Below, piece by piece: positions 62,481 to 64,000 of a stretch of 64,000 nt of DNA. The translations under genes and the position numbers were made by a program. Under the pieces are notes generated by a model that saw only the letters and a list, made by a program, of their open reading frames with translations, searched no databases and was not told where the DNA came from. Each line of letters starts with the position of its first letter. Within the stretch, counting starts at the first letter, position 1. The DNA is from Spisula solida. Taxonomy: Eukaryota; Mollusca; Bivalvia; Venerida; Mactridae. The stretch covers positions 18,727,130 to 18,791,129 of the forward strand of contig OX365949.1 in the NCBI GenBank assembly GCA_947247005.1, in the 5' to 3' direction.

Positions 62481-64000
62481 ACACCACAAGGACAATCTAC
62501 AATATATATATAGTGTACATGCAATTTTGAAAGATACGAAGCAGCCTTGTGCTGGACAACGAAATTGCAGAGTGGCACATACAAAATGAAAAAGGTTCAA
62601 CAAAAAGGCGCAATCGCGAAACATTTTTGTATTTTTACTATAAAGTGGAAATACATACATAGAGGAAGGTTGACCAAAGGGCCTCTGCCTTGGTACGGAC
62701 AGCGACAAATGTCACTTAAACGTTTAACAGTGCACCAAACCTCACACTTACCCAATAGATAATCGTTTAGCACATTACAGTGTAAATAAAAGTTTCCCGC
62801 CATGTAATGCCCTCTACCAAAAAGGCCACAGTGACAGGTAATAAAAGAATGTAAAACATGAAATATTATATAAATAATGTCCATCGAGTAGCACAGAAAG
62901 TACTCAATAGCCTATCAGAAGTCAGAGCAACAAGAGAGCAAAACATTTAAGGGTACGACAAGACAATGTAACAGACAGGCATCAATGTCAGTCGTCCAAA
63001 AAGGTTTGAGGTTAGGCATATCATAGAGTCTGTACATTGTCCGGTCATCGCACAATAGGAATCATAATGACGAGCTGTAAATGGACCCACTACTAAGCAT
63101 GCAGTCCTTTGCAAAATTAAAGGGTCATATCCTCTACCCAAAAAACGTTTTATAATCTTGATAAACACATCATGATAATGACTCAGCTTCATATCCCATC
63201 ACAATCACATCATTCGATACATTAAGAGCACAAATTCCAAGTATATTAAACCAAGATAATAGATAATGCCAAAGTCTAACAATATTGCATTCATAGACTT
63301 TGGAATATTAACGATAAAGCAGCATTGGTTACACTCGATCAATGTTTACACCGTCAATGGGGATTTTCGGTCATAAAAAATCTCAAAACAATGCACCTAC
63401 AAATTGTCGATTTAGAGTCTAACTAAATTGCAAAAACAACAGCAACCAGTGAGTATATAATATTAGTCGACACATTAATATACATGGCTGTGCTGAGACA
63501 TTTCGATTATAGCATGTCAGCATGAAAATATCGGATGTTCAACTCTGTTCAAATATAAGTGTGACATCTCTCGTACAATAACATTCACATGGGCACTATA
63601 ATTATACTACTAGTACAAAGTGTGGTTATTGATAAAGTACCATACACTCAACTACTTTTTGAATTAGCCACTTTTCAAACCCAAATCATAATGATTGGTG
63701 ATATTTTGCACACAAACGTTTCATGGAATTGTCCTAATTATTTTACCAAGAGTTCAAGTGCAGGCTACGTTCCCGACGTGCTGGCAATTGCAGCCGTCTT
63801 TAACTTAAAGTTCGCGTAAATTACGTCAATTATTGATCACGTGACCGATAATATCCCCGTGATTATTATCACTTTGCTGATAATATCCCAGGTGGGGCGA
63901 TAATACAGATGTGTCAACGTAAAAATGCTGCTATATATAGTAACAGGTTTATTAATGACTGTTAGAGCATTTAAATGGTTGCATTCTTTGTGCATATCTA
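62481..64000. other. Intergenic sequence, no gene recognised
   Basis: No exon or repeat family supported. Near 63845-63900 the word GATAATATCCC occurs twice around a CACGTG site, and a TATATATA lies at about 63932. This could be promoter-like but is not evidence of a gene. Confidence 0.35.

Noticed and set aside
62418..62884. Overlapping 95-96 codon minus-strand frames
   Set aside because: Partly within short repeat A, with no recognisable domain.

Overview
The window is AT-rich animal DNA, most likely from a bivalve mollusc. The evidence is one spliced gene spread over more than 30 kb, near-continuous dispersed repeats with internal 150-170 bp tandem cores of the kind described in bivalves (pearl/Helentron-associated-like elements), several minisatellites, LINE and mariner remnants, and a tRNA-headed SINE. 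The species cannot be fixed from sequence alone.

The only cellular gene I can support is the 3' half of RECQL4, the RecQ-like DNA helicase, on the + strand. Six exons (3706-4147, 4654-4784, 24290-24455, 25434-25614, 28581-28722 and 36226 to about 37010) join through GT-AG introns with perfectly compatible phases. They give 432 codons plus a stop at 36460-36462. They encode the part after the helicase core: an acidic linker, the CxxH of the RecQ4 zinc-binding region, and the conserved C-terminus. The helicase motifs and N-terminus lie upstream of base 1. The introns are about 0.5, 19.5, 1.0, 3.0 and 7.5 kb.

The most striking feature is at 4708-5630. The last 77 bp of the 131-bp RECQL4 exon are repeated head to tail 12 times, once in the exon and 11 times in the following intron. 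Every copy ends in a donor-like AAG|GT (11 of them AAG|GTATGT), so the exon is followed by a ladder of competing 5' splice sites. Only the first donor keeps the frame; the next unit carries an in-frame stop.

Region by region: 1-3.7 kb is intron with dispersed repeats. 5.6-24.3 kb is a repeat-packed intron holding a SINE, 23-, 36- and 35-bp minisatellites, several families with about 165-bp internal repeats, and a TTCATGAA-rich tract interrupted by a 0.7-kb element. 24.5-36.2 kb holds a LINE 3' end, nested TIR elements, a Tc1-like MITE and an internally deleted mariner transposase. 37-48 kb is intergenic with foldback elements, long palindromes and an irregular 16-bp motif cluster. 48.3-52.0 kb is a decayed RTE-like LINE with two nested insertions, one a LINE fragment with a 397-codon open frame. 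52-64 kb is mostly unannotated sequence with one dispersed repeat, degenerate GTCAG repeats and a GTAAC motif cluster.

No rRNA, CRISPR or bacterial-style operon is present. Most short open frames in the window are chance or repeat-derived.
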